Origin: a virus
Length of the DNA stretch: 64,000 nucleotides
Direction: 5' to 3' (one strand)
IMG/VR virus record: IMGVR_UViG_3300046323_000587
Coordinates: 1 to 64,000 of that record
Translations under genes and position numbers: made by a program
The notes under the pieces: model-generated
Database searches by the model: none
Told to the model about the DNA's origin: nothing
Seen by the model: the letters and a program-made list of their open reading frames with translations, nothing else
Part shown: piece by piece, positions 44,526 through 53,572 of the stretch
How positions within the stretch are numbered: position 1 is the first letter of the stretch
Layout of the letters: every line of letters starts with the position of its first letter

Positions 44526-44952
44526 TTTTGCTGATTGGGAAATTACTCAAAAACTAACTAAAAAAAATCCTTACATAAATAGAGAAAAATCTAATTTAAC
44601 TTGGGCTTATTGGTTTGTAAAAGATAAACCAGAGATAATTACAGTTGATTATTTTATTGATGAATCTACATCAAGAGATGTTTGGACTTTTGAAGATATT
44701 AGATTGTATTTAGATAGTAATAGATGTTATATTAATGTTTGGTATCACTTGTATCCGCATAATAGATATTTTACTCAGTCTATACATAGAAACGATGTTC
44801 AAGTTGTTCAAAATATGGACATTCAAGAGAAGTTAAGTTTAAAAAAAGGTAACTTATATTTTACTTACGAAGAAGCTCGAAAAGAAGCAATTATTTATTG
44901 TTTAAATTTAATCAACAATGATACACTGGAAACAAATAAAATTACAGAATAA
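44515..44952 (+). CDS. Phage-type protein, paralog of the gene at 41684, 145 aa
   Basis: NFADWEITQKL, WTFEDIRLYL and YEEARKEAIIYCLNLI align with the gene at 41684 over its whole length, with a central insertion. Overlaps the next frame by 35 bases. Unknown role. Confidence 0.6.
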   Translation: MKHNFADWEITQKLTKKNPYINREKSNLTWAYWFVKDKPEIITVDYFIDESTSRDVWTFEDIRLYLDSNRCYINVWYHLYPHNRYFTQSIHRNDVQVVQNMDIQEKLSLKKGNLYFTYEEARKEAIIYCLNLINNDTLETNKITE

Positions 44953-45209
44953 TGAATCAATTATAGAAACTTCTGAAAAAGGAAATTATATGATTCCTTT
45001 GATTAAATCAGGTCAGAGACACAATTTAGAACCTATTAAATTAGAAGATATTAAAGTTGGTGATATACTCTTTTGTAAGTGTAAAGGAAGTTATTATACT
45101 TACTTAGTGTTAACTTTACACGAAACAAAAGGTTGTCAAATTAGTAATAAAAGATAGAATTAATAGTTAGATTAAACAAGTATTTGGTAAAGTAATTAAA
45201 ATATATTAA
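44918..45209 (+). pseudogene. Conserved phage protein (S24-peptidase-like), frameshifted with TAG at a Trp site
   Basis: The text SIIETSEKGNYMIPLIKSG, IKVGDILFCKCKGSYYTYLV and GCQISN follows a phage family related to S24 peptidases (GNSMxPxIxSGQ, VGDIVxCKVxG, YQIxNN). In this family the end reads roughly GxINGWxx...GKVxxI. Here, after a one-base shift near 45150, the other phase gives DRINS-TAG-IKQVFGKVIKIY, so TAG at 45168 replaces the expected Trp. The Ser of the family's GNSM block is Tyr here. Confidence 0.65.
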
Positions 45210-45258
45210 AAAATATTTATCCGTTATACAATAAAAAGTAATTTAAATTTAATTTTAA

Positions 45259-45538
45259 ATGTTACTCACAATGGTTCGTAAAGCAAATTTAGTAAATTCA
45301 GAAATAAAATCAGCTTCAGTAGCACAAGAGTCAGTAGTTTGTACATTAGCAAAAATAGTAGATATTTTTAAAAAATTATATAGTTAAGATTGTGATTAAG
45401 CAAAAAATTATATAAAAAGTATATTATTAGAATCAAATTCACCAACAACTTTTTTAAGCTACTCAAATAACAAAAGAGTTTTTATTAGAATATAATGATG
45501 ATGAAGAACTTATTAAACGTATAAACAAAGTAAATTAA
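45259..45538 (+). pseudogene. Degraded small gene with stops and a T-run frameshift
   Basis: ATG at 45259 (MLLTMVRKANLVNSEIKS, LAKIVDIFKKLYS) ends at TAA 45385; the phase continues past a second TAA to AKNYIKSILLESNSPTTF, then shifts at a T-run near 45450 into ATQITKEFLLEYNDDEELIKRI to the TAA at 45536. Unknown family. Confidence 0.4.
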
Positions 45539-45540
45539 CT

Positions 45541-45800
45541 ATGAAAGATTTTAATGAAAATGTGCTCAATATTTAGGTTGGATTAGAACAAAACAAACAA
45601 AAAATGGCGTACAATTAATTTGGTGGACTGATAATACTAATAATAATTACTTTGATTTAAAATTTGATTCTGATTGGAACTGGACCATTATTTTATTAGA
45701 AGCTATTTTACAACAGTGTGTAAATAATGATGACTTAGAATCTTATTCTGTTATACTAGATTGTATTCCTTATTTAAATTCAGTTAAAAAAAATTTATAA
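45541..45800 (+). pseudogene. Conserved phage protein with one-base frameshift
   Basis: ATG at 45541 gives MKDFNE, then the phase is lost at about 45560; the next phase is open to 45798: CAQYLGWIRTKQTKNG, QLIWWTDNTNNN, FDSDWNWTIILLEAI. The FDSDWNW block is typical of a phage family of unknown function. Four TGG codons around it are intact. Confidence 0.55.
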
Positions 45801-45817
45801 ATATATAACAAAAACCA

Positions 45818-46090
45818 ATGAATAAATATAAAATAATACCTTCTAGTAATTATGCAGCTTTTACAAATTTTATTTACAATAAAATAAAAACAAGTGATTT
45901 ATATGATTATACGATACAACATAAAAGTTGTAATATAGCTAATGAAATTTTAGAAGAATCAGAAGAAGTTTCTCAAGAGAATAATAATATTTCATTAATT
46001 GCTGTAGAACAAATTTCTAATGAATATTTAAAAGAATTTACAGAACTGTTGAATTTAAAAGAAAATTATTACATTATATTTACGGACTAA
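45818..46090 (+). CDS. Hypothetical protein, 90 aa
   Basis: Intact frame, acidic, helical (NEILEESEEVSQENNN). Lies two bases before the next gene. Unknown. Confidence 0.48.
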   Translation: MNKYKIIPSSNYAAFTNFIYNKIKTSDLYDYTIQHKSCNIANEILEESEEVSQENNNISLIAVEQISNEYLKEFTELLNLKENYYIIFTD

Positions 46091-46092
46091 CA

Positions 46093-46620
46093 ATGAATAA
46101 ACTATATAAATATTTACCATTTGATATTAAAGTCTGTATTAAGTCTATTTCAGATAGAACTTCTTATTTAGGTACACTAATTAGCTTAGATCAAGATTGT
46201 TGTTATATTATAGATGAAAACGGTATTAAAAGAGACAGTAAATTATCTCAAACTATTCCTTTATTAAAACCTTTTAAAAATGTTTTTAAACCCTTAATTA
46301 TTAATAAATTCCAAGCTAGTTTAATTAAAAAGAAAAATAAAAGTACAATAAATGTATTAGTAGAGTTTTTTACTATTCTTCTTAATATACCTAAACACTG
46401 TTCTACTATTAATGAAGAATATATTTTCTATAATGAAAAACAGACTTATTTTAGTTATTGTACAAATAACATCTGTATTACTTTTTATAAAGATTGGAAT
46501 TATATAATTGAAAATTGTGTAAATCATTCGTTTAATTTTGAAAAAGCATTTGATTTTTTAAGAGCTATGAAATTTGCAGTAGATTTTAAAGAAGATAGAT
46601 ATATTAAATTTGAAGATTAA
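46093..46620 (+). CDS. Hypothetical protein, 175 aa
   Basis: The first 60 residues may form a small beta-barrel (VCIKSISDRTSYLGTLISL; CCYIIDENG). The C-terminal half is aromatic-rich with Cys residues. Its last base overlaps the ATG of the next gene (AATTAATG). Unknown. Confidence 0.5.
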   Translation: MNKLYKYLPFDIKVCIKSISDRTSYLGTLISLDQDCCYIIDENGIKRDSKLSQTIPLLKPFKNVFKPLIINKFQASLIKKKNKSTINVLVEFFTILLNIPKHCSTINEEYIFYNEKQTYFSYCTNNICITFYKDWNYIIENCVNHSFNFEKAFDFLRAMKFAVDFKEDRYIKFED

Positions 46621-46973
46621 TGAAAACTAAATTAAGAATAGCTTTTGAGATATCTTATAATATAGAAGGCAATTATGAGTATATTTTAAATTATATTTAT
46701 GAAAACAAATATAGATTAATTGATAAAGTTCCTACTAAAATATTTTTTCTAGGTCTTTTAAATAGATTTAATTACAAAACACTAGAAGAAGCTAATAGAT
46801 TATTAAAGTTAATAAAAGAAGTTGTTGTTGAATGTTTAGAAATCTCAGGAATAGAATTATCTTTTGTAGATATTGAATGGAGTAATTTACAAATAGTTTA
46901 TAATCGATATAATCGTATTGATATATCTGACATTGAAAATAAACCTTACTTAATGAATTTTTACGAATTTTAA
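46620..46973 (+). CDS. Hypothetical protein, 117 aa
   Basis: Soluble, mixed alpha/beta (LRIAFEISYNIEG; LLKLIKEVVVECLEI). Last intact gene before the most degraded stretch. Not recognised. Confidence 0.5.
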   Translation: MKTKLRIAFEISYNIEGNYEYILNYIYENKYRLIDKVPTKIFFLGLLNRFNYKTLEEANRLLKLIKEVVVECLEISGIELSFVDIEWSNLQIVYNRYNRIDISDIENKPYLMNFYEF

Positions 46974-46980
46974 TTTACAC

Positions 46981-47338
46981 TTTAAACCAAAACTACTAGA
47001 AGAAGACTATTTAACAGTAAAACAATTAAGAAATTTTCTTAATACTTGTAATTTACCAGATAATACAAAGGTATTTACTCAAAGATTAAAAGATATATAT
47101 GTTGAAAGAGATGATTCTTGAGTAATTAAAAAAAAGTGAACAATATCATAATGCTAAAAACTAGAATGAGTATATTGATAATTATAACAATTTTCTAGAA
47201 GATGAAAAATTAGATAATAAACTCAACGAAAAATATACAGAACAACAGCTTGATAAGCTTAAGACTGAGTATGTTCTGGTATGGAGAATGATTCAATATC
47301 TAGAAAAAAATCGATTATTTTTAAATATACACTATTAA
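46981..47338 (+). pseudogene. Conserved phage protein with TGA, A8 frameshift and TAG
   Basis: Without an ATG, the frame reads LLEEDYLTVKQLRNFL, LPDNTKVFTQRLKDIYVE, then RDDS-TGA (47119)-VIKKK, a one-base shift in the eight-A run 47128-47135, SEQYHNAKN-TAG (47162)-NEYIDNY and on to LFLNIHY at 47335. This follows a phage family with LPxDxxVxxxRIEDxYFE, then GWxVxK, then a YHxA block; the TGA falls at that Trp. Both stops are plausibly former TGG. Confidence 0.6.
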
Positions 47339-47350
47339 ACTTTAAAAGTA

Positions 47351-47548
47351 ATGAAAATAAAAAATAAACTAATTAAAAATCCAGATACTTGAATTGTAAA
47401 TGAGTTTGATGATTGGGGAAGAGGTATTGGTATAGAAATTGTTGTAGTGCCGCCTTTTGATTTAGATATTGATACAGTTGATGTAAGATGGGAAGATGGT
47501 AAATATTTTGAATTTATTAAACAATTAACTAAACTTGAGAAACAATGA
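47351..47548 (+). pseudogene. Conserved phage protein with one in-frame TGA
   Basis: ATG at 47351, PDT-TGA (47390)-IVNEFDDWGRGIGIEIVVV, PPFDLDIDTVDVRWEDGKYFE, stop at 47546. The DxWGRGxGxxVVxPPF...VDVRWxxGxxFE layout is a known phage family. Only one stop and no indel interrupt it, and other Trp codons remain TGG. The next frame's ATG overlaps the stop. Confidence 0.62.
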
Positions 47549-47971
47549 AAAAGAAAATTGGTTTTATTTTATTATTAATTACTATGTTCTTATATCTCTT
47601 GATGATTTAAGAATAGAATTTACAGGAAATATTAATAATAAAACCAAAGATAAAAAGATTTATCAAGAAGCTATTTTAAGAACAATAGTAGCTTTAAAAC
47701 AAAATAAAAATGTGATATTTGATTCTACAAATTTAACAAAAGAGAGAAGATTGCCTTTTATAGAATCTGTTAAAAAAAGTTGCCAAATAGTATAATTAAG
47801 TATAAATTATTTGATATAGGTTCTTCAACAGCTAAACAAAGAATACAAAATGATATTCAAAGTGGAATTAGTAGAGCTTCTGTACCAGATTCTTCAATAG
47901 ATAGACATTTTGAATCTTATAAACAAATGCTTGAAGACATTAAAAATGAAAATATAATTATTATGAATTAA
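47545..47971 (+). pseudogene. Polynucleotide kinase-like gene missing its P-loop
   Basis: ATG at 47545 encodes MKKKIGFI, the usual lead-in to a Walker A motif, but the GxxGxGKS block is absent. Another phase gives YYVLISLDDLRIEFTG, KIYQEAILRTIVALKQ and NVIFDSTNLTKERR (DxTN, typical of T4 Pnk-like kinases), and after an extra base near 47792 a third phase gives IIKYKLFDIGSSTAKQRI and DSSIDRHFESYKQM. An internal deletion of about 15-20 codons plus a frameshift inactivates it. Its role would have been 5' RNA or DNA end phosphorylation, partner to an RNA ligase. Confidence 0.75.
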
Positions 47972-47975
47972 TAAC

Positions 47976-48005
47976 TTGAACTAGAATTTTTTTATTTTAT
48001 ATTTG
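47976..48005 (+). promoter_or_regulatory. Bacteroidota-type promoter
   Basis: TTG at 47976-47978, exactly 19 bases, TATATTTG at 47998-48005, 30 bases before the ATG at 48036. Same spacing as the element at 22194. Confidence 0.72.
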
Positions 48006-48035
48006 TGTAACAATTTAATTTAAACTTAAATTAAA

Positions 48036-48269
48036 ATGGAAAAACGTAATGAAGTAGTAAATGATGTTATTTTCAATTTTTTAGGTAAAGTGGCAGAAGA
48101 TTTTCAAAAGAAATATCGTTCAAAAGGCTATTTAACAGTTATTGGTACATTTGAGAGAGATGTTAATAACAATAGACTTTCAAGTAGTATTATTGGACAC
48201 AAAACACCTAATTTAAATGAAAACAAGCCAAGCGATTATACTAGACTTATTGAATTTAAAACAACGTAA
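48036..48269 (+). CDS. Hypothetical protein, 77 aa
   Basis: Single intact gene with its own promoter and a terminator, so a monocistronic unit within the degraded belt. FNFLGKVAEDFQKKYRSKGY at about 11-30; basic and soluble. Unknown, but its regulation suggests it matters. Confidence 0.6.
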   Translation: MEKRNEVVNDVIFNFLGKVAEDFQKKYRSKGYLTVIGTFERDVNNNRLSSSIIGHKTPNLNENKPSDYTRLIEFKTT

Positions 48270-48288
48270 GAAGATTATTAAATCAATT

Positions 48289-48321
48289 AATCCTTTTAGA
48301 GAAATCTAAAAGGATTTTTTT
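48289..48321 (+). terminator. Rho-independent terminator
   Basis: AATCCTTTTAGA (48289-48300), GAAA tetraloop, TCTAAAAGGATT (48305-48316), then a T-run. Perfect 12-base stem. Confidence 0.92.
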
Positions 48322-48347
48322 ATGTAAAATTTTAATCATTATTTACT

Positions 48348-48488
48348 ATGAACATTGATATAAAACAAACTCTTATTCAAAAGAATGAAAAAATAATTAC
48401 TAAAATAGAATTATTAAAAGAAGAAATATATAATCTTAAACAACAATCACATTATTTATGGAAACACCTATTAAAAAAAAGTAGTTGA
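48348..48488 (+). CDS. Small coiled-coil-like protein, 46 aa
   Basis: ATG to TGA; MNIDIKQTLIQKNEKI and IELLKEEIYNLKQQ give heptad-like leucine spacing. The next frame starts inside its end. Unknown function. Confidence 0.42.
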   Translation: MNIDIKQTLIQKNEKIITKIELLKEEIYNLKQQSHYLWKHLLKKSS

Positions 48489-48759
48489 TTTTACTAAAAC
48501 ATATCAAAATTATATTGGTAAATATTATGAATATGATGAAAGTAGAATTAAAATTATTAGAGTGTGTACTGAATTTGAATGTACTAGGATTCGTTGTATT
48601 AATGGAGTGTATTGTGTTCAATACAATATTGAAGGAATTGATCGGTATAAATATTTTAAAATCTACTATGAAAGTAACTTTTTAAATTTGATAAAAAATG
48701 GAGTAGAGTTAAGTGAAGAAGAGTTTTATAAATTTAACGAAAAATATGAAAAACATTAA
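48458..48759 (+). pseudogene. Gene frameshifted in an A8 run
   Basis: ATG at 48458 encodes METPIKKK then TAG; the A-run 48473-48480 precedes it. In the next phase the text runs 90 codons, VVDFTKTYQNYIGKYYEYDE, CTEFECTRIRCING, to TAA at 48757. One extra or missing A explains the break, and transcriptional slippage could restore it. Family unknown. Confidence 0.55.
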
Positions 48760-50089
48760 AGAATTATACAAACAACATTGTCTTGAATATAACATTGAAT
48801 TTCAAGACCAAGAATTAACGGTAAAACCATATAATGATTCTACATTATTTTGTCCAGCAGGTATTCAGCAATTTAATCATTTAATTAATACTGGTTTTAA
48901 AGGTACATTTGCTAATATACAACCTTGTATTAGATTAAATGATTTAGAAGAGATTGGAGATGGTTCTCATTTATTATATTTTAATATGATTGGTCTATTT
49001 TCTTTTAGAGAATTGACATTACAACAAGCTATTGATTTTTGGATGAGTTTTATATCAAATAAATTAGAATTGAAGTTAAGTAAAATTACTATTCATCCTG
49101 ATAAACCTGAATAGAGAGAATTATATAATGACTATAAAGAAAAAGAGTTAATTCAATTTGATGAAGGTTGTATTTGGAAAGATGGGGTTAGTGAAGGATA
49201 TTGTACTGAATTTTATGTTGAATATTTAAGTGAAGATTTAGAAATTGAAAATATTGTAAATCCTAATGGAAATTCGATAGATGTGGGATTTAGTTGAGAA
49301 AAGAGTGATATAGCTGTCAAATACCAAGAATTAGAAAAAGAAACAGTAAAATTTTTGATTGAAAAAAGAGAATAGAAAAAGTTATTACAATACAAACTTA
49401 AGGATCAAAAAAATAACTTAATCAACTACAATAGTATTATAAAACAAATTAACCCTGCAGTAAGTCCAAATACTATTTATTATTGGTATTCTACAACTGA
49501 TAAACAACGTCAAATAGACCGCCAAAATAAACTACAAAAATGGTTAGAAGTTAATCAACGTGAAGGAGTTGAATATGATCTTCCAGGTTTATCACATACA
49601 TTTGAAAAATATTTATTAAATAGTGTTCTAAGTAAATATTTAGTAATAACAAAAAATAATGTGAGCTTATTTATTCAATATTTTGATAATTTATATAAAA
49701 AATTACAATAAATAAACGTCAGTAAAAAACAAACTCTTATTAATATTATTAATGAATTATTAGATTCTGAATATTTACCTTCTAATAAACTACAAGGTTA
49801 TGTTACAAGAAAATTAATTAGATTGTAGTATAAAGAATATAGTAAAAATGATAAAAAATATATTGAATCTAAATTTTTATCAATTTCTTTATATAATAGT
49901 ATTAAATTAGAACAATTAGCAATGTTTAAATCTTCAATATATAATGTGTTACCTGTACAAAAAGAAGTTGAAATCTATGAAAAAGCAAAAGAAACTTATT
50001 TAAGAAATAAAGATAAAGCTAAATTTAAAGATAAATCAAGTGACTGGTGGCAAGATTCGTTTGGAGTACGTCCAGAAGATTTTGAATAA
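48746..50089 (+). pseudogene. Alanyl-tRNA-synthetase-related gene with five in-frame stops and no frameshift
   Basis: The ATG at 48746 overlaps the previous frame; one phase runs 447 codons to TAA at 50087. The catalytic-core text of alanyl-tRNA-synthetase-related proteins is clear: STLFCPAGIQQF, RLNDLEEIGDGSHLLYF, GLFSFRELTLQQAIDF, IHPDKPE-stop-RELY, WKDGVSEGYCTEFYV, NIVNPNGNSIDVGFS-stop, later PSNKLQGYVTRKLIRL-stop and a terminal DWWQDSFGVRPEDF. Stops: TAG 49112, TGA 49295, TAG 49373, TAA 49709, TAG 49826. The first sits at the Trp expected after IHPD. Six or more TGG codons remain. Editing and tRNA-recognition domains are absent, as in the short phage-type relatives. Confidence 0.8.
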
Positions 50090-50123
50090 TTAAAACTATG
50101 CTTATTAACTTATATAATTAACT

Positions 50124-50207
50124 ATAAATAACATACAACAAGAAATACTCGATAAAAATTCTCGCAGAAAAGAACAAGTAAAATTATTAATTCAAACTTA
50201 TAATTAA
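50124..50207 (+). pseudogene. Short frame apparently starting with ATA
   Basis: TTAACT-ATA-AATAAC has the exact context of start sites here but with ATA for ATG. The frame, NNIQQEILDKNSRRKEQVKLLIQTYN, is 27 codons and ends by overlapping the next ATA-started frame by eight bases. Best explained as a former ATG gene. Confidence 0.4.
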
Positions 50208-50574
50208 TACGAAACAAATACAAGAAAAAACATCAAAATATATTATATTTCTTGATACAGAAGAATTTAAATATTATAAACAATTAAAATCTAATCCAGA
50301 ACAATTAATAGAAGTTAAACAATTTCCTAAGATATTTTATGTTTGGGAAGAAGTTAATACAAAAGAATATCTTGTTAATACTGAATATAGAGATATTTGT
50401 TATAACATAGCGGAAGAAGTGCACGAAAATATGGATTACGATGATATTGAAATTGGTAACATTAATAGTTTATATTTAGATTATTTTAACTATGAACCAG
50501 AAGAGTTAGTAGAAAATATTAAACATTGGAATTTACCAATAGAATTAATAGAAAGATTAGAAAAATTAACTTAA
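50200..50574 (+). pseudogene. 124-codon open frame apparently starting with ATA
   Basis: The frame INTKQIQEKTSKYIIFLDTEEF through YVWEEVNTKEYLVNTEY to IERLEKLT is uninterrupted from ATA at 50200 to TAA at 50572, with no earlier ATG in phase. The overlap with the upstream stop would be normal if ATA were ATG. Apart from the start it looks like an ordinary acidic protein. Family unknown. Confidence 0.5.
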
Positions 50575-50585
50575 TTCCTAACAAG

Positions 50586-50807
50586 ATGGAGCTATATAAA
50601 CATCAAATAACAGTAACAATATTAACTGATAAACCTATTGAGAATTTAGACGAGTTGCCTTTAACAGAAATAGAAGAGACTTATACAACAGGTCATTGGT
50701 TAGGTTTAAGTAAAATAAAATTTATTAATCAAGAAATAAAAGGAAAACAAAATCAATTAAAAGAATGTAAAAAATTAAATAATGGCGGTGAATTTTTTGA
50801 TTTATAG
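50586..50807 (+). CDS. Hypothetical protein, 73 aa
   Basis: Start at ATG 50586 (MELYKHQITVTILTD). Resembles small phage proteins with an N-terminal strand ITVTILTDKP and a WLG motif. The phase after its TAG continues directly into the next frame, whose start is ATA. Confidence 0.5.
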   Translation: MELYKHQITVTILTDKPIENLDELPLTEIEETYTTGHWLGLSKIKFINQEIKGKQNQLKECKKLNNGGEFFDL

Positions 50808-50816
50808 ATTGTAATT

Positions 50817-50966
50817 ATAGAAAAACTAAATAGTTTTATTGATAAACTAATTTTAGAATATCAAAAACATTTATTAAAAAGTAATAAAACACTAAGAAGT
50901 TTACCTAATGACTGAAAAATAGAATTACAAGAAATAGTTGAAGAATTAATTGAAAATACTAAATAA
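50817..50966 (+). pseudogene. Short gene with ATA start and in-frame TGA
   Basis: GTAATT-ATA-GAAAAACTA again has start-site context with ATA for ATG. The frame reads EKLNSFIDKLILEYQKHLL, SLPND-TGA (50913)-KIELQEIVEELIENTK, 49 codons. A former Trp at the TGA would read naturally. Unknown role. Confidence 0.42.
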
Positions 50967-50968
50967 AT

Positions 50969-51337
50969 ATGAATAATCCTTCACAAATATTAAAAGAATA
51001 GTTATTTAAATTTTGTTTGATAGAACTTAAAAAATTTGAAGAATTTAAAGAAGAAGAGATTAAACCTAATAATTTTGATGAGTTTACTTCTTTTATTGAT
51101 AAATCTTTTAAAGAAGAAAAATGTAGATTATTTATAGACATTTTACACGAAGTAATTGAAAATAAAATAATTTCTCACTTATTTATAGGAGAATATAGTA
51201 TTAAATATACTTTTAAAATAAAAAAAGATTGTATACAAATCTATAACTCAATAAATGACGAAACTATTATAAATAGTATTGAAAAAACATATTTTGTGAA
51301 ACCTATTAAAATTACTACTTATGTAAGAATATACTAA
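50969..51337 (+). pseudogene. Gene with TAG at codon 11
   Basis: ATG at 50969, MNNPSQILKE, TAG (50999), then an open phase of 111 codons, LFKFCLIELKKFEEFKEEE to ITTYVRIY. Internal TTG codons just after the stop could restart translation. The body is intact. Family unknown. Confidence 0.5.
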
Positions 51338-51429
51338 TTTATTTGTACTATAAAGTAATAATTAAAACTACTAAAAATTAAAAATAACTAGTAATTTGAC
51401 TGGTATTAAACAATTAATAATTTAAATTT

Positions 51430-51935
51430 ATGATAAACAAAATAAACGATTTAGAATTTAAGTATATTACAATAGAAGAATTAGAAACATTTAAACAATT
51501 TATTGAAAATAAAATTGAATCTGTAAAAATGATAAAGAAGTTATAAAAAAAGTATTAATATATTTTGCTAATGTAGGCATAATGTATGGTGATACAGATG
51601 GGTATTCAATATTTACGGAGGAAATTAATAGAGACGATTATATTAAACTACAACTGTTTAATTTTTTAGATATTACATTTAGTCACGAACAAATGGGCGA
51701 TACAGAAGGGCAAATAAGTGACTTCATTGATGTTGAAAAATTTTATTTTGATTTAAAAACAAGGTCTAGTATAAAACCTCGTTATTTGGAAGTTGAAAAA
51801 GCTTTAGATAGTATTTCTGACTATATTGAAGAACATTATTCTGATGATTTAAATTATGAAAATTTGTATAAATTATATTTAAATAACGATAATTTTGATA
51901 TAGAAAACTACAAATTAAATTCGGAAGAATCTTAA
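51430..51935 (+). pseudogene. Gene frameshifted in an A5 run
   Basis: ATG at 51430 encodes MINKINDLEFKYITIEELET, KIESVK, then at the A-run 51525-51529 the phase changes to NDKEVIKKVLIYFANVG and continues to IENYKLNSEES at 51935. Adding one A restores a protein of about 167 residues. An ATG at 51582 could start the last 117 codons independently. Unknown family. Confidence 0.5.
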
Positions 51936-51953
51936 AGATAAAAATCAAATTAA

Positions 51954-52271
51954 ATGATTCACATAGTTAATAAATACAAACACACACCTAGCTCTACTGA
52001 CTATTATTGCGGTAGAGGTTCTTTATTTGGTAATCCTTACACTCATATTAGAGATAAGCAAACATTAGCTCAATTTATTGTTGATACAAGAGAAGAAGCA
52101 ATAAATAAATATGCAGAATATTTTAATAGTGTTATATTAAATAATGAATCAGCAAGAATTAAATTAAATAGTATGAAAGAAGTAGCTAAACATAATGATA
52201 TTTATTTGTTATGTTTTTGCGTTCCAAAGAAGTGTCATTGTGAGGTAATTAAACAATATTTAGAACAATGA
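51954..52271 (+). CDS. DUF4326-family phage protein, 105 aa
   Basis: IHIVNKYKHTPSSTDYYCGRGSLFGNPYTH (about 2-31) has the family hallmark GRGSxxGNPxxH, and LLCFCVPKKCHCEVIKQYL (about 84-102) the C-terminal CxCxPxxCH block with metal-type Cys residues. Intact and of normal length. DUF4326 proteins are common in phages and some hosts; function unknown. It survives within the degraded belt. Confidence 0.88.
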   Translation: MIHIVNKYKHTPSSTDYYCGRGSLFGNPYTHIRDKQTLAQFIVDTREEAINKYAEYFNSVILNNESARIKLNSMKEVAKHNDIYLLCFCVPKKCHCEVIKQYLEQ

Positions 52272-52578
52272 AACCAATAAAAATATTTGAAATTTATTAA
52301 AACAAAATAATTTAAGTTTTGATTCTGATATATCAGAATTGCTTGAATTCATAGAATTGAAATCGGTATCTGTAAAAATTATTGATATTAATTTAATTAA
52401 ATCTTATTATATAAAAGAGTATTTATTTTATATTGGTGGAAATGAACCAAATATAAAATTAAATTTGCTATTTAATGCTGATAATATTATTAAAGAACAG
52501 TTAAATAATTCTGATAACTGTGAGAAAATTAAATTAAAAGAAGAGTTAGTAACAACATTTACTTATGAAAGATTATGA
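52268..52578 (+). pseudogene. Gene with A5 frameshift and TGA
   Basis: ATG at 52268 overlaps the DUF4326 stop. MKPIK is followed by an A5 run (52279-52283); one added A gives the phase that reads TGA (52288), NLLKQNNLSFDSDISELLEF and continues to VTTFTYERL at 52578. A former Trp at the TGA would read naturally. A TTG at 52339 could start a 79-residue product. Unknown family. Confidence 0.45.
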
Positions 52579-52925
52579 TAACAAAAGAATTTTATGATAA
52601 GTTATTTAATAAAATAAATATAGAAATTAAAAAAGAGTTAAAAGATATAGAGGAAAAAGATCAATTTAGAAATGATTTACTAGTTGATTCTACTTTATGT
52701 TATATAGAGAATAATTGTATATAAGAAGGAACAGAAAATATTGATTTGCAGCATTCTGCTGAAGATAGGTATTATATATTTAAATGTGAAGATGAATATT
52801 TTAAATTGATTTTACCTTATTGTGAATATAAAAGTTTATTGGAAGAAATTGAAAGATTAAATGTACATTCTATAAAAAAAGTAACACCTAAACAAATAAC
52901 TAAAATAATATGGGAATTGTTATAA
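52575..52925 (+). pseudogene. 116-codon frame with one TAA
   Basis: ATG at 52575 (ATTATGATAACA), KINIEIKKELKDIEEKDQF, CYIENNCI, TAA (52722), EGTENIDLQHSAEDRYY, IIWELL, stop 52923. No indel. It overlaps the following intact gene by 16 bases. Family unknown. Confidence 0.5.
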
Positions 52926-53374
52926 CAAAACTAGATGAAATAGTAAACAAATACAGAGAATATAAAAAAGTAGATAATTATTGTAAAGGTTCTAATACCT
53001 TCTTTAATTTCTCAGATAAAGGATTTTTACTTGATTCAATAATTATTGGTTCATTTGTACTTATTCAAATATACTTACATCACAGCAATTGGAGAGAATC
53101 TGCTTTATTAAGTAAACCTTTATTATGTATTTATTTAGGTAGAACTGTATGGCAACAAAGTATAGTTGCAAAATTATTTGAAATACCTAGAAGGTATCAT
53201 TATGAAAATTGCGTAGATTTACAAGACGAAAGTTTAAATTCTCATTTATTTTACTCTAAAGAAAAAATTGCTTATATTCCTGAATGGTATGGAGACGATG
53301 TGGTATTATTAGAACAGTGGCAAAGTAAACCTAGTTTTAAAGAATTATTAAACGCTTGTAGAAAAAAGATATAA
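52910..53374 (+). CDS. Hypothetical protein, 154 aa
   Basis: Intact, with a mildly hydrophobic centre (LLDSIIIGSFVLIQIYL, about 40-56) and a Trp-rich remainder (HSNWRESALLSKP; IPEWYGDDVVLLEQW). Might be membrane-associated. Not recognised. Confidence 0.5.
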   Translation: MGIVITKLDEIVNKYREYKKVDNYCKGSNTFFNFSDKGFLLDSIIIGSFVLIQIYLHHSNWRESALLSKPLLCIYLGRTVWQQSIVAKLFEIPRRYHYENCVDLQDESLNSHLFYSKEKIAYIPEWYGDDVVLLEQWQSKPSFKELLNACRKKI

Positions 53375-53376
53375 CT

Positions 53377-53571
53377 ATGATAAAAGAAATCAATAAATTA
53401 AGTTTTAAATACTTCGATAAAGAAGAGTTATTAACTTTTAAAGAAATTATTAATAATACTAAGCTTGAAAAAATTAAATCAGGATTAGAAATAAAGAAAA
53501 GACTTTTAAAATATTTTGCTGAAGTAGATATATTGTATGAAGATGCTAGCCAACATTCTCTATACTATTAA
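53377..53571 (+). CDS. Hypothetical protein, 64 aa
   Basis: Small helical protein (KLSFKYFDKEELLTFKEII) two bases after the previous gene. Ends one base before the ATA-started frame that follows. Confidence 0.45.
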   Translation: MIKEINKLSFKYFDKEELLTFKEIINNTKLEKIKSGLEIKKRLLKYFAEVDILYEDASQHSLYY

Positions 53572-53572
53572 A

